From positions 186,001 to 250,000 of the forward strand of contig JADLSH010000382.1 of assembly GCA_016169945.1 (NCBI GenBank): 64,000 nt of DNA, given 5' to 3'. A program made the position numbers and the translations under genes. The first letter of the stretch is position 1. Each line of letters starts with the position of its first letter. Under the pieces are notes generated by a model. The model saw nothing but the letters and a program-made list of their open reading frames with translations, ran no database searches and had not been told where the DNA came from. This DNA comes from Trachythela sp. YZ-2020. Lineage: Eukaryota; Cnidaria; Anthozoa; Malacalcyonacea; Clavulariidae. This document shows, piece after piece, positions 11,111-22,800 of the stretch.

Positions 11111-12426
11111 ACGAGCTGGAGGAGAGAAGAGATGGCATTTTAACAGTAAAAATAATAAAAAGTGCCAGAGCAATTTTTACCACGGCTAAGGCCGCCATGT
11201 TTGCCGCCAGTCAACTTTTACGCCATGTTTTTCCTCCAGTCGCCATGTTTTTCCGCCAGTCAACTCCTAATCAACTTTTATAGTCAGCCTTGTTCACATT
11301 TTAATGGCAAGCAAATGATAAATTATGTTCTCAATTGAACATGTTGGAAACATTTATCTCATAAATGTCATATATCTATCGTCTTATTTTTTCGAAAACC
11401 TGACATTTTCATGAAAGCAGTTAAATACTTCATGTTAGCCACTGTGATGTCGAAACCACAATATAGTTATTTTGGTGTATATTTTCATGGTATATCAAAA
11501 CGTAGATATAAAGATTGATAACTAAACACTTCACAAAATATCTCCCCCCTAATTATCCACTAATAAATTCTAAATTTACAATTCCTGATGATGATACCGA
11601 GCGTCAGGTTATTGGTGTGCGAAGTTTGGGGTCATCCATGATTTTATGACTGTCTACGTGACCATGACTTGAATACATAATTTTCTAAAACATCAAAATT
11701 AACGTTAGTCTCACCGACACTATTCACTACACATATCAACAATATTGATTAGCGTTTCTTTTTGTTGAAGTTCTGTTCATTAATTCACGCCCAGGTTATC
11801 TGAACAGGATAGGGACATTGCAATAGGCCTGTTGAAGGCTGGACCTAATGTTAAACAGCATACTCATCAACAGCACCAAAAGACGAAGCCTTGAAGTGAT
11901 CGAAAAGCGTGTAATCCTATAAAGTTACAATGAATTACATACTATTATTGTAAACAGACCTCACGCTCGGTCAATAACCAATTAATATACCATAGGTAGA
12001 TATAATTATTATGATTGTTTATCATTCTTCATCATTCATATCTTATACGAATTAAAGCATTAATTATATATTAATAAAGCTTATAGACAGGCTAGACTTT
12101 TTCCGTTTGGAAAAACCACCCAAAATATTCCTGACCAGAGAGACCATTGTAGACAAACTTTACGGCGGTCCGGATGGATGCTCCCCCGGAAAATTTTGAA
12201 ATCTGTTGTCTCTGAAATGCCATTTCCTGTGTTCTGGGGAAGATTTGACATACAAAAACCTGATGTCATTTTGCATGTTTTGCATTTCAGGCAACGAAAT
12301 ATCTCACGCCTTCGTATTAAGTTATGCCACCTCGATCTTTTCTCTTTGGCGGGGGACAAACAATTTTGAGACTTACCTAAATGTTACTTATACCCAACTT
12401 AATCCGACCAAAAAGCAAACCCTATG
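11111..12426. repeat. Non-coding repeat region; 3' part matches 47.5-48.4 kb
   Basis: At 11190-11280 a short unit around gccatgttt and ccgccagtcaact is repeated several times. From about 12000 on, the sequence resembles 47480-47600 and 48340-48395 in the same orientation (shared blocks such as cattcttcatcattcata and acttatacccaacttaatcc). This repeat was the target of the large element starting at 12433. No gene is supported. Confidence 0.6.
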
Positions 12427-12432
12427 TAAATA

Positions 12433-12845
12433 GACCGGGAGCCCATAGGGTTGAGCTTAGTTGGAAAGTTAACCAACATTACTCCACATGCATGCTTATA
12501 TCGGGAAATGGACGTCTGCTAAGCACATACTGGTGGATGTAGTCAGAGGGGGCATGAGGATGAAACTCGGTAATTGAGCTAGATCAGCTTTAACCTGGTG
12601 AAACCTACTGGAAAATGTTCACCATGACCCAGTAAGTCATGAATGACCACTGCCAGACATTTTTAGCGGTGTGGTGGGCCCGCCAGACACCCCTGAATCC
12701 CCAGCCCCATAATTGAGCTAGATCAGCTTAAGAGTTAACCTGATGAAACCTATTGAAAACTGTTCACCACGACCCAGTATATCATCAATGACCACTGCCA
12801 GACATTTTTAGCGGTGAGGGTGGCCCGCCAGACCTTCCTGAATAC
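12433..12845 (+). repeat. Left end of the family A element: terminal repeat plus about two 146-bp subunits
   Basis: After the outermost inverted segment (about 130 bases), two copies of a unit follow that contain gagctagatcagctt, gttcaccacgacccag and gccagacatttttagcgg. The same unit occurs in reverse orientation at 18871-19255. Such end-to-end subterminal repeats often bind transposase; that role is inference. Confidence 0.85.
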
Positions 12846-12952
12846 CACAAAATATATATATGGGAGAGTCCGCTGTACTTATCATTTTTTGGCGCTTTCG
12901 TCTGTTTTGGATCTTTTGTTCATCGGCCCCGACGGCCGCCGAGTGGATGGAT

Positions 12953-13015
12953 ATGGATCCAGAAGAAACAAGGCCAATAGACGCTGCATCTACTAGCAAT
13001 GTTGTCAATCGAGAG
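12953..13015 (+). CDS. Putative first exon of the family A gene
   Basis: An ATG opens 21 codons (MDPEETRPIDAASTSNVVNRE) ending at a donor GAG|GTACTG in phase 0. It lies about 100 bases inside the left repeat array, where a promoter would be expected. The peptide is acidic and has no domain. The acceptor of the next exon near 13560-13590 is not clear, so the link to it is tentative. Confidence 0.35.
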
Positions 13016-13585
13016 GTACTGTATGATTAATAACTATACTCTATAGATATGTGAAGTTGGCGTGATAATTCGAAATCTGAACAATGCAAAATTCAGATAT
13101 TCATTTTGGCTGTGATTGCCCTCCATATTAATTATCATACTGAAAGAAAACTTCAAATATATTATAAATGGAATATGTGTTAAAGTTGTTGTTTTATTCC
13201 ACTAACGTATATACAAAATTATAATCAAAAAGAGCTAAAATAGAACATGAAATTCACGAAAGTTACAGCAATGTCTGAATTATTTTACGCTTCGCAGAAA
13301 AATGTGCTTCGCTATGCTAATTTGCAACCATGTTCATTTCCACAGGAAGTAAAATGTCACGCGGTTCATGAATAAATTATGAGTTAACTTATCATTAATA
13401 TAATAATTAATGTATTAAAAATACCCCGCTGATACGAGCACGACTATCGAGTGACTTTCTAATTTCGATCTTGACTAATCCGTCAAATGTATTCCCCAAA
13501 ATGTCTATTTATATGGTCAGTTCTAATATATAAAAAAATTTCACTATAGTCTATACGTTCGATTTTAACGTCTCATTTACACGAA

Positions 13586-14640
13586 TTGCGAATACCGGTA
13601 TTGCAATTCCCGTACTGCCCAACCTGTCAACACGAACGCAACACGGTTTTTATTTCTGAAATATATCACTTCCAGCACGACGACACAGAGAGGTTTCCAA
13701 CCTTTTACATTTGTCACCCGCCAATAGCGTCTACCGAAGACGAAGGCAAATTGAGAAAGTTCAGTGACAGCACATGGACCAAAATGAAGCATGCTGCGGC
13801 TTTGCGTAACAATTTTAACACAGACAAATACGTTGAGGTTACACAAAAAGTTTTAGTAAGCAGTGATAATGAATCCCTAATTCTCAGCTATCACCCTTCT
13901 AGTTATAAGAAATACAATTCAGCAAAGCGCCCGAAAGAACCCCTACCTACTGACGATGAGCCCGCAACAAGAAAGGCTTGTATCGAGACCAGACGTTGTG
14001 GCGTCCTTCCTAAGTCGGATCAGCAGGGTCTATTGAAAGGAAGAAGTATTTTCTGTGGTAACAGTCGTAAGAAGAGAAATGGAAAAGAGGAGCCCAGAAT
14101 AAAGGTATCTACAGTTGCCGGTTGTGAGTCACTTTGCCAGAGGATAAATAATTCCAAAAACGAACGTATCAAGAGTCTCATTCGCAGTGGTGTGGGCCTG
14201 ATCGCAAAGGAAGCTGAATACCACAAATCCTGCTGTGTCTGGTTCCTGAGAGAGACCGATGTTGATAATGAAGAGAAGCCTAGAGGAGAGAGTTCATGTC
14301 GTCCTATCACAATAGTGCATTTGCATCTCTGGTTTCCTTTATCCAGGACGAGGTGTTAATAAAGCATCGATCGGTATTGGTTAGCGAAATACTTGGCATG
14401 TACACCGGTGTCGGGGGAGACGAGAGAGATGTCCAGGCATACACAGCTCAAAATCTTACCATGAAGATACAAGAGCATTTGAAAGAAAAAGTCGCAATAA
14501 CATTAGTAAACCAGAGAAATGGCAACTTCATCTATAATTCCGTTATTTCAGAAGATGATGCCCGGAATCCCTGCACGAAGATGATGAACGGTATGAAGAG
14601 GATAACAAGTTAAGATGGGCTGCGCTTCATCTTAGATCTC
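13586..14640 (+). pseudogene. Family A gene, N-terminal zinc-binding part (frame-broken)
   Basis: The main frame 13586-14359 holds a Cys pair (CPTCQH), a basic middle region and then a treble-clef-like group: a Cys near GRSIFCGNSRKK and AEYHKSCCVWF about 60 residues on. The second copy of the gene at 42680-43441 shows the same order (CPVC, FHKSC, CFFC, AHKSC). A frameshift near 14300 moves coding into the frame 14296-14613, and another near 14570 shifts it again. Function unknown; probable DNA or RNA binding by zinc ribbons. Confidence 0.6.
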
Positions 14641-15048
14641 AGATTATGAACTTCCAAAAACCAAGACTCCAAACCCTGCAACAGTCCAAAATTTGAAAGA
14701 TTGCGCCGCACAGATGCCAGCACAGCTAGATCTATAGTTGGGCACACATACCAGAATGTGTTGCAAGAAGACGTAAATGCCAATAATAATCCAATTGCGT
14801 ATCGTGTAGGAAGAAACCGACGAAGTTTTGTTGGGAAGGAAAGGGGAATACCACCATTCAAAAAGTCAATCCACACAGCCAAGTTCCTCTTTCCAGCTAG
14901 ATCAGTATCTACTAGCACTTCTTCCAGAGCATCCACGTCAGCATCGTCGACTGCGGAAGAACGGGATGAAAGCAAAATACGACTAAAGATATTGGATCTT
15001 TATTGAAAATAAAGATATTAGAAGCTAATTGAAAGCAACAACACTCCA
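14641..15048 (+). pseudogene. Family A gene, poorly preserved linker
   Basis: The reading from 14640 (ending near VQNLKDCAAQMPAQLDL, about 14720) still looks like family A. Beyond about 14750 the plus-strand frame 14701-15006 is Ser/Thr-rich and shows no family similarity, so this stretch may be an insertion or heavily decayed coding. The 121-codon minus-strand frame over the same bases is the antisense shadow. Confidence 0.35.
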
Positions 15049-15774
15049 TTGTATGCTGGATTCATGAGCAAGTACATCGACAACCACTTACCACTTCAAC
15101 GAATTTGCTACATGGATCCAATATCCCGATCGCCCACCAACAATGATGTGGTAAGAGAGACGATTATCCGGACCTTGAAGGTTGCAAATGAAACTGGCCA
15201 AGATTATGCGGTTGTCACCTATGATTTGCAGGTTGCATTGAAAGCCTACTCAATTCAAGCAATCGAAACCCCTTTGTTCAACAAGCTCTTGGTCATGCTA
15301 GGCAATTTCCACATCGAGTTGGCGTTCTATGGACCAATTGGCACACTCATTAAAGAAAGTGGAATGGAATTTATTCTCACGGAAGCCGACATATTAGCGG
15401 AAGGTTCAATGATGGGATTTATCAAGGAGAAGTTCTACAGCAGATGCACTCGGATTCATGAGCCTTTGCCCAATGTCTTGGAGCAGAAACTGTATGAGCG
15501 CTTTCTCTTTGACACACCTGAAGAAGAGGATGATTCCTTCCAAGAAGTGATGTCTACAGTACCTTTAGACCCTAGACTAGCAGAGGAACACCTTTCCGAA
15601 CCAGTCGTTACCGATCATCTGCAGAGATATGAAGATTATTTCCAGTCGGTTCTCGAGGGAAATCTTGGCTCAACAGCTCAGTTCTGGGCCATTTACATCT
15701 TCCTGATCAATCGCCTCCACCGAGAACTGCAGAGATGCGTAAAGACATTAATGGCTACATTACCATCTTCCTAA
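15049..15774 (+). pseudogene. Family A gene, central domain with conserved Asp and 'LG-FHI' motif
   Basis: A 241-codon frame contains VVTYDLQVALKAYSIQ, then about 25 residues on LGNFHIELAF and IGTLIKESG, then EADILAEGSMMGF and RIHEPLPNVLE. The second copy has the same layout as VITGDQPVYAIGKQVQ, MGSLHIEMNF, IGDWLEASG (40806-41846). The conserved Asp on a hydrophobic strand followed by a helix and LHI/FHI recalls the second acidic strand of RNase-H-type transposases. This is structural inference only. Confidence 0.55.
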
Positions 15775-16570
15775 CGATGCTCTCAGTGTTCAGTGCCCTG
15801 AACCGACCAAACTACGCCAGATGGGGAACACTTTTCCTGCATAAGTTGAAAAGTGCCGGCCCGGAGTTGCGTGACGTATTGGAGAATGGTGCATTTTCCA
15901 TAAGGCGTACCAAGAAGAATTACAACCGATCCGCTGTTGACCTCTCCCTGGAGCAGACAGTAAACCGTGATGCTGGTTCACGAATGACGGGAATCGTGTT
16001 CTTCAGAAATTCTGAGAACGCAATGCGCCGTTGGTCACTGAAAATGACCCAGCGTGCTACGGCAGTCACCGAGCTAAGAACATTCGTCGGGCTTGAAATG
16101 GGAGAAAATGTAACATCTCAATGCCTTCCCTCAAGAATCAAAAGGGACAACCGTCAGATAGCCGAATTGAGTGCAAGAATTGACGAATACTGCAATCCAT
16201 TCAGAGATGATGCTCCGACTTCCTTGGTGAACGTTGCAACCAGTCAAGCAGCATCCAAACCTACTGAAACATACCTACTCAACACGCTGAAAAGAGGTAA
16301 AGACGAAAGAGACAAATTTCAAGACGAATGGAAGAGCGACAACACCCGATTTTTACAACCTGTGAAACGCACGCGGGTGCAGAACTTCGCTGCTTCACTG
16401 CTCAAAACGCGAAGAAGAAATCCAAACTACCTGCTTTTGGAAAAGCCAAAGCAAATGCTGAGAGCCTGAGGGATATGTTCGTACGAATGATCGTATTCGT
16501 TTCAGAGAAGACTGCATTAGACAGTCTCCTACACAATTACAACGTACCCACTATCACTCGCACACTGTGA
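15775..16570 (+). pseudogene. Family A gene, helical 'YARW ... DLSLEQTVN' region
   Basis: The frame 15735-16469 encodes a helix-rich segment with LNRPNYARWGTLFL, IRRTKKNYNRSAVDLSLEQT and the downstream ATSQAASKP. The second copy carries the matching VDHTHYSRWLPIFIQDL and a degraded DQAHEQNN. It overlaps the previous frame by 40 bases, so a frameshift near 15740-15770 is required. At about 16330-16570 the frame breaks again. Function unknown; these motifs always lie between the central Asp domain and the nuclease-like domain in the two copies here. Confidence 0.6.
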
Positions 16571-17036
16571 TGGGGCGCATATGAAAACTGAAAAGTCTGC
16601 TCTGCTGAGGAAGCTCGAGTCCTTACAGACGGAAACAATCACAGACGCAGAGTTACCGAGAAGTTACGTACAGGTCTATGACGGAGGACTTCTTTACATT
16701 CTGTCCTCTCGCAGACAGCTACGGGAGCATCATACGCATCAATGGCTTGAACCATGTTGTCAGTGGTATGTTCAAGGAGGGCTAGTGAAGTCAATGTTTG
16801 CATGGACAAGTATGTGGAGAACTCCATAAAGAATAGTGAAACTGTGAAAGAAAGTCTCGGAGTGCAGTTGACTCAGCATATGCAGTAACCGGGCCATAAC
16901 AGAAAATCAGACAAAGCGGGAAGAAACTTCTCACAAATGGAGTTTTCAAGAATGAATTTGCCTAGTTTCTCTTGAAAGAGTGGAAGAAGGCGAACTACTG
17001 GAATATCTTTGGTGGTAAGGCCTTGATTGCTTCTTA
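16571..17036 (+). pseudogene. Family A gene, degraded stretch before the nuclease-like domain
   Basis: Short plus-strand frames (for example 16581-16829) contain family-like pieces such as KTEKSALLRKLE and PRSYVQVYDGGLLYIL, but stops and shifts occur every few tens of codons. In the second copy this position corresponds to the start of the 39494-40201 frame, where a segment DVVFDVYTEDSLK can be read. No independent feature is supported. Confidence 0.4.
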
Positions 17037-17448
17037 TAGTGGAGAGTGATTACAGTACGTCCCCGACGAACATCGTGAAATCACTGTAACCAGCCCATTA
17101 CACCTCCAAGGCGACAATGAAGAGGCCGATACCCTGATTGCTTTCCACATTGCAAATATTAAAGCAGACGATGTCATAGTGAGAGCATCCGACACCGATG
17201 TCTTGGCGATACTTATTGGTCCTATTGGCCATGTAAGCCCAGATGACAGGACGATGGCCGACATATGCATTATCATGGACTGTGGGGTGGGAAACAGCAG
17301 AAGGTACATCAATGTGACCAACATTACTGATGTCCTAGAAGAGCGCAAACCTGGACTTCCCAGAGCACTGCCTGGATACCATGCCTTCACTGGATGTTAC
17401 TTTACGTCGGCCTTTTACAGATTAGCAAATAATTATTTATTTATGTAA
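17037..17448 (+). pseudogene. Family A gene, FEN/PIN-like nuclease domain with a lost acidic residue
   Basis: In order: QGDNEEADTLIAFHI, about 20 residues, VRASDTDVLAILIG, then about 60 residues, PGYHAFTGCYFTSAF. The pattern acidic pair, D-x-D on a hydrophobic strand, then G-C-D before a helix matches the metal-binding layout of FEN1/XPG-type PIN nucleases (E-A-E-A, D-S-D, G-x-D-Y). Here the Asp of GCD is Tyr, which should remove a metal ligand. The intron donor after TTTTACAG reads ATTAGC instead of a GT, so splicing is probably lost too. The assignment is by motif, not by search. Confidence 0.55.
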
Positions 17449-17591
17449 ACAATCGCTATTAAAAACCATACAACCAACCCAAACTTTACTTAAAAATAGA
17501 GAAAGTTGTCCGGAAAAATAGGAAAATATATTGCAATTGATATATATTTATTACCGTATTATAGTGATTGATACTATATACATTTACTGTT

Positions 17592-17842
17592 TCAGGAAAG
17601 GCAAAACTAAAGCACTCCCTATTGTTGAAAAGGACATGACTGACTGCTACGTTAACCTTTTCATCAGCATGGGTGACGTGAACAGTACTGTTGATCTAGA
17701 TGTTACATCAGAGTTTGTATGCCGAATGTACGCACAGAGCAATCTTAAAAATGTAAATGAAGCAAAACACAAGAAACTGATGCAAATGACTGGCAAAGTT
17801 GATCAGGTGATTAAAACGAGAACCGTAATTAACTTAATATAA
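17592..17842 (+). pseudogene. Family A gene, exon after the nuclease-like domain
   Basis: It opens after an acceptor TACTGTTTCAG and continues the split Arg codon from the previous exon: RKGKTKALPIVEKD. The exon reads on with DVTSEFVCRMYAQSN and KNVNEAKHKKLM. The second copy has the corresponding DVNEARRRLFTKK at 39080-39110. The frame is open for about 80 codons and then runs into non-coding sequence. Confidence 0.6.
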
Positions 17843-17889
17843 GTTGCACTAAAAATAAAAAATGGGACTGGTTGTTTTGAACTCGTACA

Positions 17890-18344
17890 ACAAGCTTGTC
17901 CCCCCCAAAAAAAAAGCTTGCCCCCGATGCATTGTCAACCTCGTTATAGCCAGTTTTGTGGTCCCATCCTGGAAATGCTGAAACACATCACAATAGCTCT
18001 AATCAACAATTTAATTGCTTTAGGAGAATCCACTGGCAAACATAAAAAAGATCGATTGTTCCTTGTTGCCACCTTCTCTTCCACCCCTCAAGATGATGAT
18101 TCAACGAGTGCAGTATGTCACAGCGTTATGGACCCATGCAATCACTGCATTTCCGGAGGAAGGTTTGTCTCCAACCGATTATGGATGGTATGCGGATGAC
18201 AACATTCTAAAGCCAACCTGGTTTGAAGGACCTGCCATACCTAACTCTGAAGAAGAAACCATTAATGGACTGCTGAGTGATTCAGACAAAGCATGGAGTG
18301 AAGAGTCCGATTCGGGAGAAGAACTAGAAGACGACGAGGACTAA
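17890..18344 (+). pseudogene. Family A gene, C-terminal tail, frame-broken
   Basis: The degraded sequence includes LPPLKMMIQRVQYVTALW, then SPTDYGWYADDN, then an acidic tail ending SDSGEELEDDED. The second copy has the equivalent LPPTKDALRQHTKRAIFQ. A proline-led helix, an aromatic block and an acidic terminus close the protein. Stops and shifts lie between 17890 and 18063. Confidence 0.5.
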
Positions 18345-18870
18345 TGACAGACAACAACTCCAGATAATTTGACATTGATTTAACCGAATTGTTGATATAT
18401 GCATTTGGCCATTTATGTTGGCTAGACAATGTTATGCTTAACTTTTTAGGTCGCTTGAATGGGGGTGGAGAGGCTGTTAGTTGCTTGTTTGCAGACGTTG
18501 TATATTTCACACCAAGCGACAAAATACTACCGTCTGCTGATCAGAACGCCAAATTGAGGTCATGTGAATTACAACGTCTGCGAGCAGGCTAGGTTGTTAG
18601 GGACCAGTCATTAATAATGGCTACATTTCATTGTACTAGCATTTCAATGTACTAGCATTTCATTTGATCTTGCAATAACCTCATTTATGAGACCGCACGT
18701 GTGAAGTATTTTCTAGTATTTACTCTTCAGATGCATATATTTTTGTTATTAGGCTGACCCTATTGATGCCAAAAAATTTGGGTCCACTACCTATTCCCAC
18801 CCACCCCCTCTGTCAGTATTAATGACCGGTCCCATGGTGCACTTGGAGGGAACATCCATCAGAGAGAATG
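18345..18870. other. Non-coding stretch inside the family A element
   Basis: It holds no gene. A short repeat aatgtactagcatttca occurs twice at about 18636-18665. The phrase agggaccagtc at 18600 recurs at about 28470, which marks another dispersed repeat. Confidence 0.5.
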
Positions 18871-19391
18871 TCTGGCAGTGGTCATTGCGCTAGACACTGT
18901 GTCATGGTGAACATTTTTAGAAGGTTTCATCAGTTTAACTCTTAAGCTGATCTAGCTCAATTATGGGGCCGGAAATTCAGGAATGTCTGGCGGTCCCACC
19001 CAACCGCTAAAAATGCCTGGCAGTGGTCATTGATGATATACTGGGTCGTGGTGAACTTTTTCCAGTAGGTTTCATCAGGTTAACTCTTAAGCTGATCTAG
19101 CTCAATTATGAGGCCGGGGATTCAGGGGTATCTGGCGGGCCCACCTCACCGCTAAAAATGTCTGACAGTGGTCATTGATGATATACTGGGTCGTGGGGAA
19201 CATTTTCCAGTAGGTTTCACCAGGTTAACGATTAAGCTGATCGAGCTCAATTATGGAGTTTCATTCTCATGCCCACCAGTATGTGCTTGGCAGACGTCCA
19301 TTTCCCGATATAAGCATGCATGTGGAGTATTGCTATGTGTATGAAAATTGGTTAATTTTCCAACTAAGCTCAACCCTATGGGCTCCCGGTC
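18871..19391 (-). repeat. Right end of the family A element: about two and a half 146-bp subunits plus terminal repeat
   Basis: Units start near 18873, 19018 and 19166, giving a period of about 146 bases. Each holds ctgatctagctcaattatg and ccgctaaaaatg. They are reverse complements of the units at 12560-12845. The outer 130 bases mirror the left terminus. Confidence 0.85.
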
Positions 19392-19828
19392 TAAAAATCC
19401 AAAAGCAGACCAAATCTATGACTCAATTTCTGACCGAAACAATTGGACTTGTGTCTGTGGTTACTGTAACATTAGAAAAATCACTATCATCTTGCAGTTG
19501 AGCGTTGCCCCATTGTACACGTAACTGGCGTTCAGTAGAAGTTTGTCTTTCCAATGGTATGACTCAAACCAAGATTCGAAAATGAAAATTTGTAGTTAAA
19601 CACAAATTAAAACGTAAAAATGCATTTGAATACCAATTTATTAAAATCAAAATGTAATAAAATAACATGAAATAAAGTAATGCAAAGTTTACGTACGAAT
19701 TATTAAATTCGACCAGATCTAGTTCGTAAGTTATTATAATAACATTACAATTAATTAAAAGAGTAGAAGGACGTTATAATTGTGGAGTAAATAGTTAAGA
19801 TTCACATTGATTCTTTTGTCAAGTGACA

Positions 19829-22800
19829 CTAAACTTGTACGTCGACCTTCTTGGATGAGTCCTTCTTCAACGAGTCCTTCTTCAATACGCAACCAAACCT
19901 CTCAAAGAGATTGCCGAATGGAATAAATTTACTTTTGTTGAACTTCTCTGTGATGGTTGATCCGGCGTCCACATCGAATAAGCTCCAATTCCTGCATGTT
20001 TAAACAGATTGCAACTATTATACAACATGTCATACAGTATAATGCAATGTGAAATATAAAATACTTATATCAACTCTCTTTATTGCTGTCGAGTAAATTG
20101 ACCTCTCATAATACAGGCTGAAACAAACTTGAGACAATGGACATGCATGGATGAAGGAAAAAGTTATAATTATGTACATCTGTAATGCAATAATGAGCGG
20201 TTCCATCCAAGAAGATCGGCCCTTAAAGTGCACATGACATGTTTGGAGATTTTACATATTTGTGATATTCAGAACATTCTAAAGCGAAATACAATACAAC
20301 ATCTTTTCTGTCTTATGAGCTGTTAAAATTACCAGAAGTAACGTCAAATAAGGCATTTTGCGGCAAGAAACAAAAGGACACTGATTTGCATTGCCTTGTT
20401 TCACGCCACTTCCGCGAACTTTAACAGGCAAAAAGACCATGAAGATGAAGTTTTTTTCAAAGAAGATGTATTGCACTTCTTTTTATAATGTTCTGAATAT
20501 CACAAATATGTAAAATCCCCAAACATTACGTGTGCACTTTAACATTCTGTTCATTCTAGTAAGATGCATAGAACTGGGATGAACAAGGTTAAAAATGTGC
20601 ATTTACTATCTATTTAGAATAATTCATGATTTCTGAATGGCTAACAGCGGACGGTGAAATCGTCATCTCAACTATATTGCTGACCGAACATGGAGTTGTG
20701 ACATCATATCGCACAACTTGACGTGCGTTTGTGTTATTCGCCTCGACTTTCAACTTCGGTACACAACACAAAATTCGGCCTTGATAATTCTTAGCAGGTA
20801 CAATGATTTCATACATGCTCAGGCCTCTGTCTAGAAAAGAGCACTCCCTTAAAAGGGAGCATTAATTTCTACAGAAACATGTTGCTATACTGCATAACAA
20901 TAAGTTATGAAATTTTAAAAACGTGCATTTCGCCTTCATACAGTGTACTTAGAGTAACAAAGACTTTCCTGCTCGGTTACTAAGAACCAATTAATGCAGA
21001 TTTCGCCAGATTTGTTCTTTTTAATTGTTCTTTATATTCGAGCGATATGTGAAAGGAAGTTCTCTACCGACTTATTTAGGTTGGGATTAAGGTAAGGGTT
21101 CGGATAAGAGTTAGTTTTGTGATTAGGGTTAGGAGTAGAATAATAATTTTCATAAATTGCGTCCTCATCTTGAATCATGATAATAATAATAATAATAATA
21201 ATAATAAACTTTATTTTTATAGAGCGCACAAATCACAATGTTCATGACGTTTTACATAATTTTGCAAAAATGAAACTAAAAGTTATTTACCTATAATATA
21301 TAAATTTTCATGCAAAACTAGGGAATTGCTGTTTCCAAGTTTATAAAAAAGGTAAGTTTTAACAGGCTTCTTAAAATGGTAATACTGGACGACTTGCGAA
21401 TATCCAATGGCAATTTATTCCAAAGTCTAGGAGCACAAACTGAGAATGCTTTATCACCATAATTATGTCTTTGTACTAGTTCTTCGCTGATATAGAAGTT
21501 CATTAGATACAGATCGTAATGATCTTGAGGATTTACAAAACTGTAATGAACTGTAATGAGTCTTATAAACTAGCAATAAGATCTTAAGAAAAAACTGAAC
21601 GGTAATGCATTGGCAGACAATGAAGATCTACTAAAACTGGAGTGATATGTTCAAAATTTACCAATCGGACAAACAATTCTAGCGGCAGTGTTTTAAACAG
21701 ATTGAAGCCTTTTCATGTGGTACTTCGCTAAGCCAAATAGAAGGGAGTTACAATAATCCAGCTTATATGTAACAAAAGCATGTACCATATGTGTAGTATG
21801 TAGATTTTCGGATCTTTGATAGGTTTCTCAGATGGTAAAACGAAGATTTGCATTTGTCAGCAACATAAATATGAAACATTATATGCTCATCAAAACCAAC
21901 ACGCAAACTTTTAACTAAAGCATGATGCAATGCTGTGTATCCAGACAAAAATACCATGCAGTTTGATATAGAATATTTTTGAATATTTTCGATCAAATGT
22001 TACATGCCGAAAATGAACGCATGTTCAATTATACGTTTACTCCTTTCTCTCAACTTTTCTCTGCCTTACTTACTACTTTCCTGCTGTTTTCTTCTTAAAT
22101 AATTGTCTGAATGACATCAAACCGCGTGTTATATCATTTGAGTACATATACCCTTGGTGGACCACAATACATTACGATTAGTTTTAATATGGCGTCGGTA
22201 TCGGTGAACATCTGAATTTAAAATGAACATACTCTACATGGATGCAAAGCAATTACACATATCTAATAAAAAAACATGGTATTGTCGTGCTCCTAGTAAA
22301 GTACAACTTACCAAGTGATAAATACGGGGTTTCCTGCACTTCTCTTGTACATAATCAGATATGAACCACTCAGATCGTCCAAGATGATGTCATCATACAA
22401 TGCTTGTAATATATTACATTCATCTTCAGCGATTGTCGCTGGAATTAACGGCAGCTCAACATGAATTGTATCGGGGCCATTGGTCAAAACCAATGATGCA
22501 TACTGGAATTGGACCATAGTATTGTATAAAGTAACAACATCGGGATCCACGATCCAAGCTGAAGAATATACGAAGGAGTTTGCTTTGAATTTTATTTACA
22601 TTTAAATTGCCTATTTTTCATACGGCTAGAATAAGACATAATTATAGTTTAGTTTTTAAAGAAGTATGAGATCGATAAATACACATTTCGATAAACGTAA
22701 TGCAACTTCCAATAAATTTTGACTTTATTGCTGGATCGTTATCAATCGTATAACACATAAAATATATCAAGAATTAGTCTATTCAACCTTAATTATCTCA

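Larger units (their letters stand above)
12433..19391 (+). mobile_element. 7.0 kb TIR element carrying a decayed family A (FEN/PIN-like) gene
   Basis: The left end GACCGGGAGCCCATAGGG is mirrored at the right end (CCCTATGGGCTCCCGGTC). The flanks are TAAATA (12427-12432) and TAAAAA (19392-19397). The related repeat at 48.34-48.47 kb has TAAACA with no element, so it is an empty site and the element is a discrete insertion with a probable 6-bp duplication. The inner parts of both ends are tandem units of about 146 bp in opposite orientation. Coding remnants between 12953 and 18344 all lie on the plus strand. No standard transposase was recognised. Confidence 0.8.

Noticed and set aside
14610..14975. 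121-codon minus-strand frame
   Set aside because: Lies antisense over family A remnants, has no domain and no splice context; judged a shadow.
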